Of a stretch of DNA of 40,005 nt, positions 1 through 7,102 are shown one piece after another. The position numbers were made by a program, and so were the translations under genes. The first letter of the stretch is position 1; the number at the start of each line of letters is the position of its first letter. Where the stretch lies: NCBI GenBank assembly GCA_035760665.1, contig DASTSN010000015.1, forward strand, positions 1 through 40,005. Reading direction: 5' to 3'. The DNA comes from DASTSN01 sp035760665 (lineage in GTDB: Bacteria > Bacteroidota > Bacteroidia > Chitinophagales > Chitinophagaceae). A model generated the notes under the pieces. It had not been told where the DNA came from. It did no database searches and saw nothing but the letters and a program-made list of their open reading frames with translations.

Positions 1-482
1 AACAATTTATCTTCTGCTGTTTGTTCTTCCTGCTTTGGAATTAGTTTGTTGGTTTCGGTTGAAGAAATGTTAAGAGCTGCGAAAAAATCTTCTATCTCTT
101 CATCCGTCTGTAGAACATAAGCATGATAATAGGCTTCCACTTTTTTACAAATTATCAGAAGGTCGCCAACATTATCATCTGATAGATAAGGAAACCCTTT
201 TCCAAATCGTGTAAGCCGGTATTCGTTTCTTGTACCAACGCCATAGTAGATGAACCTACTGGCGGTTTCAAAATCATCCTGCCATTTAATGGTTACAAAC
301 TTGTCTTTGTTTTCACCCTTAACACCGGGCTTGTCAAAGAATAGCTGCCAAGCGTTTTTGTGAATGTGAAAACCTGCCTGATGTCCACCTGTAGTTCCAG
401 TGTCGTTTGGAGTAATAAATTTTGTGAAAACTAAATCAGATTGCTGTGCTGTTTGAATAACTGACGTTACTATGCTCTCCAT
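1..482 (-). CDS. EcoRII-like type II restriction endonuclease (partial, 3' end outside window)
   Basis: The frame is open from the ATG at 482 to the window edge, giving about 160 N-terminal residues. They resemble the EcoRII N-terminal effector domain: NDTGTTGGHQAGF near residues 26-38 matches NDTGATGGHQVG of EcoRII as I recall it, and GTRNEYRLTRFGKG near residue 90 matches its TRNEKRITRWGRG. EcoRII cuts CCWGG and needs a second site bound by this domain. The catalytic C-terminal domain lies beyond position 1, so activity cannot be judged. The start overlaps the end of the methyltransferase gene by 47 bp, which suggests translational coupling, with the methylase made first. Family assignment is strong; the exact recognition sequence is inferred. 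Confidence 0.82.
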   Translation of the reverse strand, partial: MESIVTSVIQTAQQSDLVFTKFITPNDTGTTGGHQAGFHIHKNAWQLFFDKPGVKGENKDKFVTIKWQDDFETASRFIYYGVGTRNEYRLTRFGKGFPYLSDDNVGDLLIICKKVEAYYHAYVLQTDEEIEDFFAALNISSTETNKLIPKQEEQTAEDKL

Positions 483-1680
483 TTGGGCTTAATAATACTT
501 TTACTAATTGTTTTGCTACTGCTTGGATTAAAGGAACTGTAACGGAGTTGCCAAATTGCTTGTAAGCTTGGGTGTCCGAAACAGGAATTAAAAATTCATC
601 AGGAAAACCTTGCAACCTTGCGCACTCTCTTGGTGTTAATCGTCTTGGGTTTTTTCCCTGTTGTGGTATCAAAACTTCTGAACCGTCTTTGTAATACCTG
701 GCTGATAATGTTCTGGAAATTCCGTTAAGGTCGGTTAACCCAAAACCAAAGCCGTTACCTTTTGCTTTGTGCTTGTCTGCATAATCCTGAAGGTATTTCC
801 AAAGGTGGTCTGTCAAAGTGTATTTTTTTTCAACGACAGTTTCCAAAATATCTTTGAATACCTTTTTCTTTTCAGGCATTTTAGGGAATTGAAAATCTTC
901 TAACCCTTCGTAAATGTCTTCACGAAATCCAACTATTATGATACGTTCCCTGTGTTGTGGTACAAAATGTTTTCCGTTCAATACCTGTGCATGAACCGAA
1001 TAGCCCAATTCTTTAAGGGTGTTTTCAATCACCATGAAAGTTTTGCCTTTATCATGGGAACGAAGGTTTTTTACGTTCTCGAGCATAAAAGCTTTTGGCT
1101 TTTTTTGCTTTAATATTCTGGCTATGTCAAAAAACAGTGTCCCCTGTGTTTCGTCTAAAAATCCATGGGCTTTACCCAAAGCATTTTTCTTTGAAACTCC
1201 TGCAATAGAAAAAGGCTGGCAGGGAAATCCTGCTAACAAAATGTCGTGGTCCGGAATTTCTGTTTCCCTGATTTTTGTAATGTCGCCAAATGGAACTTCG
1301 CCGAAATTGGCTTCGTAAGTTCTTTTTGCCTGGTCATTCCATTCACTTGTAAAAACACATTTGCCACCTAGGTTTTGATAAGCAAGCCTGATGCCACCAA
1401 TGCCTGCAAATAAATCAATGAATTTAAATTTAGGATTTGGTGGTGGAGGAAAAGGAATATCCCATTTGATTGGTAAGTAATATTGAAAGTCTGGCTCTTC
1501 AATGATGCTTAATTTCTTATGCAAGTCAGCGAGGTATTGTTTTGCTGATGGTTTGAAGTATTCCGAAACACCGTTTTCGTGGTTTTGGAAATAATGAGTT
1601 AGGTGAGCAAGACCTTCGCCGGTCTTCTTGTCCACCTCTAACTTGAGCTTTTTCTTAATGTCTGAATATTTTACCGGCAT
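436..1680 (-). CDS. dcm: DNA (cytosine-5) methyltransferase, Dcm/M.EcoRII type
   Basis: This 414-residue enzyme transfers a methyl group from S-adenosylmethionine to C5 of cytosine. Family motifs appear in order: FAGIGG (91-96, SAM binding), GFPCQPFS (151-158, catalytic Cys154), ENV (201-203), QHRER (242-246), the target-recognition region between about 260 and 345, then RLTPRECARLQGFPD (347-361) and GNSV (377-380). About 85 residues precede motif I, as in Dcm-type enzymes, although the protein is shorter than E. coli Dcm. It lies between vsr (10 bp overlap) and the EcoRII-like nuclease (47 bp overlap). The predicted role is protection of host CCWGG sites; that specificity is inferred from the neighbours. 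Confidence 0.95.
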   Translation of the reverse strand: MPVKYSDIKKKLKLEVDKKTGEGLAHLTHYFQNHENGVSEYFKPSAKQYLADLHKKLSIIEEPDFQYYLPIKWDIPFPPPPNPKFKFIDLFAGIGGIRLAYQNLGGKCVFTSEWNDQAKRTYEANFGEVPFGDITKIRETEIPDHDILLAGFPCQPFSIAGVSKKNALGKAHGFLDETQGTLFFDIARILKQKKPKAFMLENVKNLRSHDKGKTFMVIENTLKELGYSVHAQVLNGKHFVPQHRERIIIVGFREDIYEGLEDFQFPKMPEKKKVFKDILETVVEKKYTLTDHLWKYLQDYADKHKAKGNGFGFGLTDLNGISRTLSARYYKDGSEVLIPQQGKNPRRLTPRECARLQGFPDEFLIPVSDTQAYKQFGNSVTVPLIQAVAKQLVKVLLSPNGEHSNVSYSNSTAI

Positions 1681-2090
1681 AACTGTCTAATAGTTTGTTC
1701 TATTTTCTCAATGCAAGATGCTAAATTTTTTCGTATTTCCTGTGACCAAAAGCGTAAGACTGTCCACCCATTTTCCACCAAAGTTTGATTTACAAGCTGG
1801 TCTCGCCGCATATTGCCTTCAATTTTACTCCACCAAAACTCACGATTGGTCTTAATACGGTGCTTTTCGGTCTCCCAATTGTAACCATGGAAATATTCTC
1901 CGTCAACAAAAATGGCAAGCTTGTATTTGACAAATGTCAGGTCAGGATTGCCAAAAACTTTTTTATTGTTTTTGCGGTAACGGTGTCCACGTGCCCAAAG
2001 AGCCTGGGCTAAAGTCACTTCGGCTTTTGTTGCTTTGTTTTTGATAGCCTGCATGTTTCGCCGCCGCTGTTCAGGTGTCAAGACGTCCAT
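1671..2090 (-). CDS. vsr: Very short patch repair (Vsr) endonuclease
   Basis: This 139-residue nuclease nicks next to T:G mismatches that arise when 5-methylcytosine deaminates at methylase sites, so it repairs damage caused by the adjacent methyltransferase. The N-terminal TPEQRRRNMQAIK and GNPDLTF (48-54) are typical; Asp50 aligns with catalytic Asp51 of E. coli Vsr. The C-terminal GWTVLRFW strand is also present. The structural zinc ligands of E. coli Vsr are absent: the HGCFW...C region reads DGEYFHGYNW and the later Cys position is Ser. The gene is first in a vsr-dcm-nuclease unit and overlaps dcm by 10 bp. A perfect -7-like box lies only 5 bp before the ATG. Confidence 0.93.
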   Translation of the reverse strand: MDVLTPEQRRRNMQAIKNKATKAEVTLAQALWARGHRYRKNNKKVFGNPDLTFVKYKLAIFVDGEYFHGYNWETEKHRIKTNREFWWSKIEGNMRRDQLVNQTLVENGWTVLRFWSQEIRKNLASCIEKIEQTIRQLCR

Positions 2091-2095
2091 GTCAA

Positions 2096-2103
2096 CAAAG
2101 GTA
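2096..2103 (-). promoter_or_regulatory. Candidate -7 element (TACCTTTG) for vsr-dcm-R unit
   Basis: On the minus strand this reads TACCTTTG, a perfect match to the Bacteroidota -7 consensus TAnnTTTG, ending 5 bp before the vsr ATG. The nearest TTTG upstream lies 24 bp away, longer than the usual spacing. If used, the transcript would have almost no leader. Confidence 0.4.
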
Positions 2104-2600
2104 AGACTGTGGCTAAAGATGCGTTAGCAAAATTCGCCTCTTGGGCTGGTTGGCTTTGTGTGCCTATCCATGTGCCGCAATGTGCGTTGGTGTCTGTCAG
2201 CACATTAAGCTTGGCGAAATTTTGTTTTTAGGATTGCCCTATTCCCCGCCGTGTCTGCTATTGGGTTTGGGTAAAGGAAAGCGACACGGTGTTTACGCTT
2301 TTCACTACGTCAGATCAACATCTTCTAAACATTGATACCCTATACCCTCCTATATACCTTGCTCCCCGGTATGATACTATTTTTGTTAATCGACGACCTG
2401 TCCACCCCACTCACAAAGCTTCGCTGTGAGACAGGTCTATGAAGTTCGATGAAGTGTAAGAAGACACGGCAGGGAAGGAAAGTATTGATGTATTATATGT
2501 TCCATATTGTTAGCCACTTCCCAACAGGCCCTGGCAATAACAGAACAGCACTCCCGTGAGATTACAAGCTGAGCCCCTACAAATTATGCTTTATTTCCTA
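2104..2600. other. Non-coding stretch between R-M genes and GC-rich island
   Basis: No convincing gene is present. A plus-strand frame at 2141-2335 (64 codons, rich in Cys, Gly and Leu) matches no family I know and is probably chance. The only clear structure is the two-step inverted repeat at 2395-2437. Sequence character shifts from AT-richer to GC-rich near 2600. Confidence 0.5.
2395..2437. repeat. Two-step inverted repeat (hairpin)
   Basis: An outer 7-bp arm GACCTGT (2395-2401) pairs with ACAGGTC (2431-2437), and an inner 6-bp arm CTCACA (2410-2415) pairs with TGTGAG (2425-2430). An 8-nt one-sided bulge (2402-2409) separates the two stems and the loop is 9 nt. There is no following T-tract, so it does not look like an intrinsic terminator. 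It could be a structured RNA or a folded single-strand recombination site; neither is shown. Confidence 0.6.
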
Positions 2601-3429
2601 AAAATCAACCCATTACTGCCGGGGCTGCCACGCCCCGCGTTTGCTGCGCATCACGCCATATATATAATATAGCATACTTGGCGGCGGGCAGCCGGTACAG
2701 GGGCAGCAGGCCGGGTGGGTTGTAAAAGGCTGGTTCACAGTCGCCTAAGGAGGCAGCTCCCCCGCTGGCGGTTTGCTTTCCTTCATGCAATGATGGCTAT
2801 CTTTCATTCAATGATAGCCTTCTTTCATTCAATGATGGCTATCCTTCATTCAATGATGGTCATCTTTCATTCAATGATGGCTATCTTTCATTCAATGATG
2901 GCTATCTTTCGTTCAATGATGGCCATCTTTCGTTCAATGATGACCTTCTTTCATTCATGAATGACGCAAGTTTGCGCAAAAAACCTCCGTTTTACGGCAA
3001 AAACAGGCAGCTTCAGCAGCAAAAGCTTTGTTTTTCAGGGTAATACACTGTACTATTTTTTCACGTATGTGAGCTGGCACAACGGCTGCAGGGCCTTTGC
3101 CCGTTGCAACAGCCACAAGCAGCCACCAGTTGCGGGAAAAATTTTTTTAAAATTATTTTTTAATGCTGTGCAGCCCTTAGGCACTGGTTTTCAGGGCGCA
3201 GTCCGCCGCCGTTGGCCACAGCCTGCTACCAGTTGCTACCGCCGGGCAATAAATGCCGCCGCCGGGCAGTTTTTATTATTGGTATACCACAGCCGGGATG
3301 CATACCGGCTGCACCGTTAGTTGATCCGTATCCGCACCTTGTTGGGCAGCCTTGCCGGCCACAAGACCACTTAACCAGGCAGTAAATCCGGCTACAAGCC
3401 GGGATTGTTAATCTTTCAAACATTATCGT
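2601..3429. other. GC-rich non-coding region before the FnIII gene
   Basis: I see no gene I would defend. It includes a GC-rich hairpin, CGGGGC (2620-2625) with GCCCCG (2632-2637), and the 21-bp palindrome array described separately. Open frames crossing it (minus 2605-2790, plus 2715-2960 and 2961-3320) have compositions set by the repeats or the GC bias and lack family signatures. The stretch 2965-3429 may be the promoter and leader of the FnIII gene, but no TAnnTTTG box stands out there. Confidence 0.5.
2783..2964. repeat. Array of nine palindromes at exact 21-bp spacing
   Basis: Eight tandem 21-bp units run from about 2788 to 2955. Each junction is an 11-bp inverted repeat, TCATTCAATGA, starting at 2783, 2804, 2825, 2846, 2867, 2888, 2909, 2930 and 2951. 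Five copies (2804-2888) are perfect, those at 2783, 2909 and 2930 have one change, and the last has become a perfect 14-bp palindrome, TCATTCATGAATGA (2951-2964). The 10-bp spacers between them vary more (about 10 changes in 80 positions against 3 in 88 for the palindromes). Twenty-one bp is about two helical turns, so all sites face the same side of the DNA. The plus frame reads as MMAIFHS heptads, but most substitutions change the residue. Confidence 0.88.
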
Positions 3430-4050
3430 ATGAAAATTGCTAAAATTAAAACCAGTTTTGCCACATACACTGATGCGCAGGTAGTATTACAGGCGCAAAA
3501 CATTGTGGCAGGGCTTACGGGCAATGCCAGTTTTCCCACACCCGAACCCACGCTGGAAACCGTCAGCACCGCCATTACGGCGTTTACCGATGCGCTGGAG
3601 GCAGCACGGGAGGGTAGCCGCACCCTCATCACCATTAAAAACACCCGCCGGGCCGAGCTGGAGGCGCTGCTGCGCACCCTGGGGGCCTACGTAACCCTGG
3701 CCGCCAATGGCGACAAGGCAAAGCTGCAGAGCAGCCTGTTTCCGCTGGCCAAAGACGGGGAACCCACACCACCCATTGCCGCGCCGCAAAACCTGGAAGT
3801 AACCAGTGGCGCCAACAGTGGCGAGATGCTGGTGCGGGTAAAGGCGGTGCGGGGCGCCAAGTCGTACACACACCAATACAGCCCCGATCCGCTGACGGCG
3901 GACAGCGTATGGGTGAGCGCCATGAGCAGCAACCGGGAGTTTACTTTTACCAGCCTGGAGCCGGGCAAAAAGTACTGGTTTCGGGTGGCCGCCGTAGGCA
4001 CCCGCGACCAGGTGATGTTCAGCTCCTCGCTGGCCAGTATTGTTCAATAG
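3430..4050 (+). CDS. Fibronectin type III domain protein, function unknown
   Basis: This 206-residue protein has an N-terminal helical region (about 1-115, Ala/Leu/Thr-rich, with GNASFPTPEPTL near 31-42) and one C-terminal fibronectin type III domain (about 118-206), recognisable from PQNLEV, the AKSYTHQYS strand and LEPGKKYWFRVAAVG. It has no signal peptide or membrane segment. I recall similar helical-plus-FnIII proteins in Bacteroidota and other environmental bacteria, without known function. The gene is clearly richer in G+C than its neighbours, especially at third positions. It stands alone between the palindrome array and a strong terminator, which suggests a self-contained acquired unit. 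The ATG at 3430 is the only sensible start. Confidence 0.85.
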   Translation: MKIAKIKTSFATYTDAQVVLQAQNIVAGLTGNASFPTPEPTLETVSTAITAFTDALEAAREGSRTLITIKNTRRAELEALLRTLGAYVTLAANGDKAKLQSSLFPLAKDGEPTPPIAAPQNLEVTSGANSGEMLVRVKAVRGAKSYTHQYSPDPLTADSVWVSAMSSNREFTFTSLEPGKKYWFRVAAVGTRDQVMFSSSLASIVQ

Positions 4051-4102
4051 ATAAAGGGTTTAAAAACAGCCTATGCCGATGGGGTACAACGGCAGTATGG
4101 CC

Positions 4103-4138
4103 AAACCGTTGATGAGATCGCATCAACGGTTTTTTTAT
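4103..4138 (+). terminator. Intrinsic terminator after FnIII gene
   Basis: AAACCGTTGATG (4103-4114) pairs perfectly with CATCAACGGTTT (4121-4132) across a 6-nt loop, followed by a T-run to 4137. It lies 53 bp after the FnIII stop codon. Confidence 0.9.
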
Positions 4139-4513
4139 TTCACAGAAGCCCGGGCGGCATTTTACTGCTCATCCATCACTCCCCAGCCTGCGAAGATGTT
4201 GCAGCTAGCTGGGGTAAACGGCCAACTCTTTCTCCGACGAGTCTCACCCCGGGCCATGTGTGATGGCCATGGACTCGGCGGTAAATTAATTCTCTCTCTC
4301 GATTACTGCACCATGTGCGCTGTGTATCTCCGTGCTCTCCGTGGATTATGATAATTGAAGACCTAGCATGAATTTCTTTGCTCTTGATCAATACAGCCAT
4401 CTAACCATGTTATCTATGCCCTCTGTGTTCGCTGTGGTTAAATCTCTTCACACAACAGCTTAGCCCTGCTTTCCCTGATGATTACTCAAAAACGAAAGGC
4501 GATGAGCCTTGCC
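4139..4513. other. Intergenic region with hairpin and CTCYGTG-type motifs
   Basis: No gene is supported. It holds the imperfect hairpin at 4234-4281 and two related degenerate motifs, around 4323-4346 (CTCCGTGCTCTCCGTGG) and 4421-4441 (CTCTGTGTTCGCTGTGGTTAA). Such CTCTGTG..CTGTGG strings recur in intergenic DNA of many bacteria; I treat them as decayed repeats. Confidence 0.45.
4234..4281. repeat. Long imperfect hairpin, possible structured RNA or folded DNA site
   Basis: An outer arm CCG-A-CGAGTC (4234-4243) pairs with GACTCG-G-CGG (4272-4281) with one internal mismatch. An inner stem GGCCAT (4252-4257) pairs with ATGGCC (4263-4268) across a 5-nt loop. No T-tract follows. Confidence 0.6.
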
Positions 4514-5671
4514 TTATTCCGCCCAGGACATGACATAATCTTTGTTTTCGATAGCCAGCGCCTGCTTTGTCAGCATTAAGGGGTGAAAGGTATCCACCAT
4601 CACAGCCAGTTCCTTGGTTTCTTTCGCGCCAATGCTTTTTTCCACGGCGCCAGGATGCGGACCGTGCGGGATGCCAGCTGGATGCAGCGTGATCATGCCG
4701 CGGGTGACATGTTTGCGGCTCATAAAATCGCCATCCACGTAATAAAGCACTTCGTCGCTGTCGATATTACTGTGGTTGTAAGGAGCCGGGATGGCCTGCG
4801 GGTGGTAATCAAACAGCCGCGGCACAAAGGAGCAGACAACAAAATTGTTGGCTTCAAAGGTTTGGTGCACGGGAGGGGGTTGGTGCACCCGCCCGGTAAT
4901 GGGTTCAAAATCGTGAATGGAAAAGGCAAAAGGATAACAGCAGCCGTCCCAGCCCACTACGTCAAAGGGATGCGTGCCGTAGTGCAGGCCATAAAGCATA
5001 CCTTTCTTTTTGGCTTTGATCAGGAAATCGCCTTTTTCGTCATAGGCAGGCAGGTTCTGCGGCGGCCGGATGTCCCGCTCGCAATAAGGCGAATGCTCAA
5101 GCAGCTGCCCGTTGCGCCCAACATACTTTTTGGGAAATCGGATAGGACTGAACGATTCCACGATAAACAGGCGGTTCTGCGGCCCGGCAAATTCTATCTG
5201 GTAAATGGTGCCCCGTGGTATCACCAGGTAATCACCATAGCCAAAGGGCAGCTCGCCATACATCGTGCGCAGCACACCCTGCCCCTCGTGCACAAAGATC
5301 AGTTCATCAGCATCGGTATTTTTGTAAAAATAATCCTGCATGCTTGCCTGCGGCGCCGCCAGCACAATATGGCAGTCATTATTCACCAGCACCGGTACGC
5401 GGCTTGCCAGGTAATCGGCAGCCGGGGCAACCCGGAATCCTTCAAAACTGCGGTGCTGCAGCATTTTTTCCTCAGCAATCTCCGGAGCCATACTGTGCGA
5501 CGGTTCGGTTTGAATAATTTGCGTGGGCGGGTGGTAATGATACAACAAGGAATAATCGTTGGAAAATCCTTCGGTCGAAAACAACTGCTCGGCATACAGA
5601 CCACCATCGGGTTTTCGGAACTGCGTATGCCGCTTATGCGGGATGGAACCAAGTGTGTAATAGTGGGGCAT
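4514..5671 (-). CDS. hmgA: Homogentisate 1,2-dioxygenase
   Basis: This cytosolic Fe(II) enzyme opens the ring of homogentisate to maleylacetoacetate in tyrosine and phenylalanine breakdown. The N-terminus (MPHYYTLGSIPHKRHTQFRK) and YNHSN...DEVLYYVDG, with GIPHGPHPG near the end, fit the family; likely iron ligands are His300, Glu307 and His336 counted from the start chosen here. The frame is open to 5719, but the internal ATG at 5671 fits the family's usual start. The 385-residue protein is shorter than the roughly 430-residue proteobacterial or eukaryotic forms, as I recall for Bacteroidota. No other tyrosine-catabolic gene lies nearby, so it appears to be a single-gene unit. Confidence 0.92.
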   Translation of the reverse strand: MPHYYTLGSIPHKRHTQFRKPDGGLYAEQLFSTEGFSNDYSLLYHYHPPTQIIQTEPSHSMAPEIAEEKMLQHRSFEGFRVAPAADYLASRVPVLVNNDCHIVLAAPQASMQDYFYKNTDADELIFVHEGQGVLRTMYGELPFGYGDYLVIPRGTIYQIEFAGPQNRLFIVESFSPIRFPKKYVGRNGQLLEHSPYCERDIRPPQNLPAYDEKGDFLIKAKKKGMLYGLHYGTHPFDVVGWDGCCYPFAFSIHDFEPITGRVHQPPPVHQTFEANNFVVCSFVPRLFDYHPQAIPAPYNHSNIDSDEVLYYVDGDFMSRKHVTRGMITLHPAGIPHGPHPGAVEKSIGAKETKELAVMVDTFHPLMLTKQALAIENKDYVMSWAE

Positions 5672-6007
5672 AACGGGAAATGTTTTATGTTGTACAGGAA
5701 AATTGATCGGGAAAATCATATGTTATTGCACAGCCGGGGCAGGAAATGAAAGGAGGATGATCATGTCACGTACCTTATTCATCCCTCCCGGTAACCGGGT
5801 TGTGGAGCAGGCCTTCACTACACCCTGCAAAAGCCGGCAACCGGCTTTTCGTGATAGTTCCAGGGTGGCCAGCAGGAAAATGTATTTCCATTTTCGTTTA
5901 TCAATCCAATATGTAAAGTTTCTGAAAAATGGCATAAACAAATGTAAGAAATTGGCAGATAGCTACCGGCATCCCGTGCCGGCCGGCGAATAGCCTATCT
6001 TTACCAA

Positions 6008-6412
6008 ATGCAATTGCACACAGCTGGATTGGTACTGATCAAAGACCGGAAACTTTTACTGGCGTACAGCAACAATAAACAATGCTATTACCTGCCGGGG
6101 GGCAAAATAGACAAAGGAGAAACTGCGATGGCGGCCCTGTGCCGGGAAATAGCCGAAGAATTGTGCCTGCAGCTGCAACCGGACGACCTGCAGTATTATA
6201 CGCATATCACCGCACCGGCTTTTGGGGAACGGGAAGGCACTACCATGGAACAGGAATGCTTTTTTACCCGCACCAACAAAGAACCGCAGGCGGCGGGTGA
6301 GATTGGCCGGCTGCACTATTTTACACTGGAAGAATACCTGCAGCAACCTGTTACTGCGCCGGGTGCACTGATGATACTGCAATTGTTAAAAAAAGAGGGC
6401 TGCATTGATTGA
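6008..6412 (+). CDS. Nudix hydrolase
   Basis: This 134-residue protein carries a Nudix box: Gly32, Glu38, Arg46-Glu47 and Glu50-Glu51 follow the GX5EX7REUXEE pattern, with Cys53 where the family usually has Gly. Nudix enzymes hydrolyse nucleoside diphosphates linked to another moiety, using Mg2+ held by the box glutamates. The substrate cannot be read from the sequence; the short N-terminal strand (AGLVLIKDRKLLLAYS) is like that of small 8-oxo-dGTP or NDP-sugar type members. TATCTTTA at 5996-6003 is one base from the -7 consensus and very close to the ATG. The next gene starts 75 bp downstream, so co-transcription is possible. Confidence 0.9.
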   Translation: MQLHTAGLVLIKDRKLLLAYSNNKQCYYLPGGKIDKGETAMAALCREIAEELCLQLQPDDLQYYTHITAPAFGEREGTTMEQECFFTRTNKEPQAAGEIGRLHYFTLEEYLQQPVTAPGALMILQLLKKEGCID

Positions 6413-6486
6413 GTTGATTGATAAAAATGACATGTCACGATCACAACGGGGCAACCCGGCTTTATACATTTGAATAAGAAAAGACC

Positions 6487-6978
6487 ATGACCCGCATAGG
6501 ATTAATAGCAGATACCCACGGACACCTGGAAGAGTCTGTATTCACGCACTTTAAAAACTGCGATGAGATCTGGCATGCCGGCGACTTTGGACCAGCCGTA
6601 GCGCCGGCACTACAATCCTTTAAACCGCTGAAAGGCGTATATGGGAATATTGATGACCAGGCCATACGATCACAGTTTCCTGAACAGCTGGTTTTTATGT
6701 GCGAGGAGGTGAAAGTATTGATGCGGCATATCGGTGGGGCGCCGCCAAAATACAATCCGGAAACAAGGCAGGCGCTTTTACAAGAGCATCCACAGCTCTT
6801 CATCAGCGGGCATTCGCATATTCTAAAAATTATATACGACGAAAAAATGAATTGCCTCCACATGAACCCCGGCGCTGCCGGCAAACAGGGCTGGCACAAA
6901 ATGAAAACACTGATCCGCTTTGTGATTGACGGGAACGATATTCAACAGTGCGAAGTGATAGAATTAGGCAAACGATAG
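6487..6978 (+). CDS. YfcE/MJ0936-type metallophosphoesterase
   Basis: This 163-residue cytosolic protein has the ordered calcineurin-like metal-binding motifs: DTHG (9-12), GDFG (about 32-35), GNID (about 53-56) and SGHSH near residue 105. The set matches small bacterial phosphodiesterases of the YfcE/MJ0936 group, which use two divalent metals and cleave model phosphodiesters; their natural substrates are mostly unknown. The length is typical. It follows the Nudix gene on the same strand and precedes the Tat-type aminotransferase gene after 124 bp. Confidence 0.92.
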   Translation: MTRIGLIADTHGHLEESVFTHFKNCDEIWHAGDFGPAVAPALQSFKPLKGVYGNIDDQAIRSQFPEQLVFMCEEVKVLMRHIGGAPPKYNPETRQALLQEHPQLFISGHSHILKIIYDEKMNCLHMNPGAAGKQGWHKMKTLIRFVIDGNDIQQCEVIELGKR

Positions 6979-7090
6979 TGGCAAGCTTTCATCCGTTTTA
7001 TGCTTTTGAATTGGAATTATTTTACCGGTTGTCCAATAAAGGCAACTAAATCAGCGTTTTGCCTGTCTGTAAGAAGCAGGTGAACTTTTA

Positions 7091-7098
7091 TATTTTTG
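7091..7098 (+). promoter_or_regulatory. Candidate -7 element (TATTTTTG) for aminotransferase
   Basis: This is a perfect TAnnTTTG match ending 4 bp before the ATG at 7103. No TTTG lies at the usual upstream spacing (nearest 7058-7061, 29 bp away). If real, the mRNA would be essentially leaderless. Confidence 0.35.
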
Positions 7099-7102
7099 CC
7101 GT

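Noticed and set aside
2605..2790. Minus-strand 61-codon frame
   Set aside because: Composition follows local GC bias, no domain or start signal is seen, and it runs into the repeat array.
2715..2960. Heptad-repeat peptide (MMAIFHS units) read through the 21-bp array as a real protein
   Set aside because: Most substitutions between units change the residue, the frame has no start signal, and the palindrome is better conserved than the codons. I treat it as a DNA or RNA element.
2783..2964. CRISPR array
   Set aside because: The repeats are contiguous 21-mers with no unique spacers, and no cas gene is in the window.
2961..3320. Plus-strand 119-codon frame after the array
   Set aside because: Low-complexity, Cys/Arg-rich product with no family signature and no promoter or strong start context.
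4315..4445. CTCCGTG/CTCTGTG strings as a functional element
   Set aside because: Such strings are widespread in intergenic DNA of many bacteria; two degenerate copies give no evidence of function.
4583..5749. Plus-strand 388-codon frame
   Set aside because: It is the antisense shadow of the well-supported homogentisate dioxygenase gene.
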